From the NCBI GenBank assembly GCA_905211345.1, contig CAJMAO010000033.1:1-15200 (forward strand): a stretch of DNA of 15,200 bases, read 5' to 3'. The notes below the pieces were generated by a model that was given only the letters and a program-made list of their open reading frames with translations, ran no database searches and was not told the origin of the DNA. The translations under genes and the position numbers were made by a program. This DNA comes from an uncultured Prevotella sp. Its GTDB lineage: Bacteria > Bacteroidota > Bacteroidia > Bacteroidales > Bacteroidaceae. Positions 13,697 through 15,200 of the stretch are shown one piece after another (the stretch's first letter is position 1; the number at the start of each line of letters is the position of its first letter).

Positions 13697-14037
13697 CAAA
13701 GAAAGCACTGATTATTATATTCTGCGCCGTCATAACCATTTTATGGGGATGCAAAGCAAACTATCCTGTAGCACAACAGAGTGGCGACGACGACATTGCT
13801 TACCTTATATTCGTAAGCACAAGCGACTCGCGGAATAAAAACGTCGAGGTATCTGTCGATGACAAGACGACTTTCACGGCACGCACAGTCAAGTCAAGGA
13901 AATCAAACCGACGTGGCACACGCTACTCTGTACAACCCGGAAAGCGGAAAGTGAAAGTGGTGCTCGACGGCAAAACCATCTATGACAGATTTGTATTTTT
14001 ATCACCACAAGAAACCAAAAAGATAACATTACCATGA
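13693..14037 (+). CDS. Small lipoprotein with a PEGA-like beta domain
   Basis: This 114-aa protein has a hydrophobic N-terminus and a possible lipobox ILWGC (Cys20), so it is probably lipid-anchored. The mature part reads like a single PEGA-type or carbohydrate-binding-like beta sandwich: VEVSVDD, then a basic stretch around residues 67-76, RYSVQPGKRKVKVVLDGKTIYDRF, and a final strand KKITLP. The pattern of a Pro-Gly-Lys turn before a strand and a short C-terminal strand is what suggests PEGA; the match is by eye and weak. It overlaps its neighbours by four bases at both ends (ATGA), so its translation is probably coupled to theirs. The three-gene CsgG/DUF4810/GNA1162 set that I know from proteobacteria lacks this gene. 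Confidence 0.7.
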   Translation: MTKKALIIIFCAVITILWGCKANYPVAQQSGDDDIAYLIFVSTSDSRNKNVEVSVDDKTTFTARTVKSRKSNRRGTRYSVQPGKRKVKVVLDGKTIYDRFVFLSPQETKKITLP

Positions 14038-14393
14038 AGAAAAAAATCATCAACTGTGCCATTCTAGGCTTATTACTATGTACGATGGCCTCATGTTCAT
14101 CACAAAAATCGCTTTACTCATGGTACAACTATGAGGACGCCACTTACCAGTACAGCAAGAAAAACACGCCCGAACTATACCAGAAAATGATGGAAGAATA
14201 CGAAAAAATGGGCGGGAAGCAGAAAGGACTGCGCAAAGTCGTGCCACCCGGATTTAACGCCGAGTATGGATACCAGCTGTACAAGGACGGGAAAAAGGAT
14301 GAGGCCCTGAAATATTTAAAGTTGGAAATCGAGCTTTATCCCGAATCGGAGACATACGTATCAAGAATAATCAAACAAATAGAAAAGCCATGA
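14034..14393 (+). CDS. DUF4810-family lipoprotein
   Basis: This 119-aa lipoprotein has a signal peptide of about 20 residues and lipobox MASC (Cys21). It then shows the family pattern: SLYSWYNYEDATYQYSK, KQKGLRKVVPPGFNAEYGYQLYKDGKKDEALKYL, and LYPES near the end. The second half resembles one TPR-like helix pair (about residues 75-105). Members are found next to CsgG-like and GNA1162-like genes, which is the arrangement here and supports a joint envelope role. The biochemical function is not known to me. It is joined to both neighbours by ATGA overlaps. Confidence 0.88.
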   Translation: MKKKIINCAILGLLLCTMASCSSQKSLYSWYNYEDATYQYSKKNTPELYQKMMEEYEKMGGKQKGLRKVVPPGFNAEYGYQLYKDGKKDEALKYLKLEIELYPESETYVSRIIKQIEKP

Positions 14394-15067
14394 AAAAGTA
14401 TATTTTATTAGCTGTTGTGCCGCTGTTGCTGGCCTCTTGCGCACAGAAGATAACACGTGACGTACAATATCCTAAGATGTATGAGGAGAAACCGGTTTCA
14501 ATCGTAATTATGCCGCCAATCAACCAAACGCAGCACGTAGAGGCAAAAGACTATTTTTATACAACTCTCTATGCGCCGTTGTGCGAGAAAGGCTATTACG
14601 TATTTTCCCCGTTGCTGACAATGGAACTGTTCCAATCGGAAAGCGCATACGACGCCGAACAGTTCATCGAAGGTGATTTAGGGCAGTTCCGCAATGTACT
14701 TGGAGCCGACGCCGCGATGTTCACCACCATAAAGTCGTGGAAAAGGAACAATATCGGAGGGAAACTTACGGTAGATGTGGAATACGTGCTTCGCTCGACT
14801 AAAACCGGCGAGACACTTTACAAGCGCGAAGGCAAAGTCAAGGTTGACACAAGCGTAAGCGGTGGCGGCGGCGGTCTGCTCGGCTCTTTGATCAATCTTG
14901 CGGCAACGGCTATCAGCACGGCCACCACGGATAAAGTCGTAGCAGGACGCAAGTGCACGGCTTTCGTCCTTAGCGACATGCCAGTAGGGAAATATGACAC
15001 AGAATATTACGACAAAGACCAAAAGTTACCTGCAGGTGAATCGTTCGTCAAGGCTACCGTAAAATAA
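14390..15067 (+). CDS. GNA1162-family (DUF799) lipoprotein
   Basis: This 225-aa lipoprotein has signal sequence MKKYILLAVVPLLLASC with acylated Cys17. The family core is clear: KPVSIVIMPPINQTQHVEAKDYFYTTLYAPLCEKGYYVFSPLLTME, followed by GADAAMFTTIKSW and a beta-rich VDVEYVLRSTKTGETLYKREG. Near residues 163-180 a run of five glycines is followed by a hydrophobic stretch (LLGSLINLAATAIS), a possible membrane-associating helix. Neisseria GNA1162 is a surface-exposed lipoprotein studied as a vaccine antigen, encoded beside CsgG-like and DUF4810 genes. The fold resembles the TolB N-terminal/CsgG alpha-beta type. It is the last gene of the operon. A hairpin copy of the recG terminator begins about 100 bases downstream. 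Confidence 0.9.
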   Translation: MKKYILLAVVPLLLASCAQKITRDVQYPKMYEEKPVSIVIMPPINQTQHVEAKDYFYTTLYAPLCEKGYYVFSPLLTMELFQSESAYDAEQFIEGDLGQFRNVLGADAAMFTTIKSWKRNNIGGKLTVDVEYVLRSTKTGETLYKREGKVKVDTSVSGGGGGLLGSLINLAATAISTATTDKVVAGRKCTAFVLSDMPVGKYDTEYYDKDQKLPAGESFVKATVK

Positions 15068-15163
15068 GTAGAAAGCATACTGGCAAAGCGAACGCAAATC
15101 ATTGATTATATAACCAACCAATATCGGTCCATTTACCGGTTATCATGTATGCTGAAGCCACCC

Positions 15164-15200
15164 GTTTCCCAAAGGGCGGCAAATCGCGTTGCGATTTGCC
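15164..15200. repeat. Partial copy D of the repeat/terminator hairpin, cut by the window end
   Basis: From 15175 to 15200 the sequence is identical to 12228-12253, covering most of both hairpin arms and the GTT loop. Upstream of that, about 15160-15174 matches 12213-12227 with three substitutions. It probably terminates the lipoprotein operon. CATTGA at 15100-15105 may be the flanking unit of this copy, but its spacing differs. Confidence 0.65.

Noticed and set aside
15074..15153. Inverted repeat AGCATAC/GTATGCT after the operon
   Set aside because: Only seven pairs with a 66-base loop, expected by chance at this scale.

Overview
The window looks like a chromosomal segment of a Bacteroidales bacterium, most likely Prevotella or a close relative. 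That placement is inference from three things: promoters of the Bacteroidetes form TAnnTTTG stand upstream of several genes, Shine-Dalgarno sequences are not evident, and the proteins have the style of that order (a long GH77 enzyme with two starch-binding domains, and a CsgG/DUF4810/GNA1162 lipoprotein operon). No tRNA, rRNA, transposase, integrase or CRISPR array was seen.

Layout. Positions 262-759 (+) encode a small secreted protein of unknown function. Positions 897-5901 (-) hold two alpha-glucan enzymes, a type I pullulanase and a DPE2-like 4-alpha-glucanotransferase, which together would debranch and disproportionate glycogen- or starch-derived glucans. Positions 6215-7778 (-) hold a periplasmic TlpA-like thioredoxin and NAD kinase. 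Divergent from NAD kinase, through an interleaved promoter region, run pdxJ, a DJ-1/PfpI protein, ispD and recG (7924-12191, +). Positions 12192-12766 are a long non-coding stretch. It leads into a four-gene operon (12767-15067, +) encoding a CsgG-like protein and three lipoproteins, joined by three successive ATGA overlaps.

Two non-coding systems stand out. (1) Three intergenic regions (2929-3038, 6064-6173, 12224-12332) carry an element built from 22-bp units in exact register. Each has four units, in the best copies with a core like AAAAGGNNNNCTTTT, beside a fifth unit starting CATTGA. A fourth copy begins at the right edge of the window. (2) The operon has a leader of about 270 nt in which positions 12551-12680 fold, by hand pairing, into a rod of five stacked helices (about 44 pairs). 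Two more hairpins follow, and a five-codon upstream ORF overlaps the base of the rod. I do not recognise this RNA as a known family. It is the best candidate in the window for an undescribed regulatory element.

The housekeeping genes (nadK, pdxJ, ispD, recG) look complete and ordinary. All pairings, promoter matches and repeat alignments were made by eye. No database search or folding program was used.
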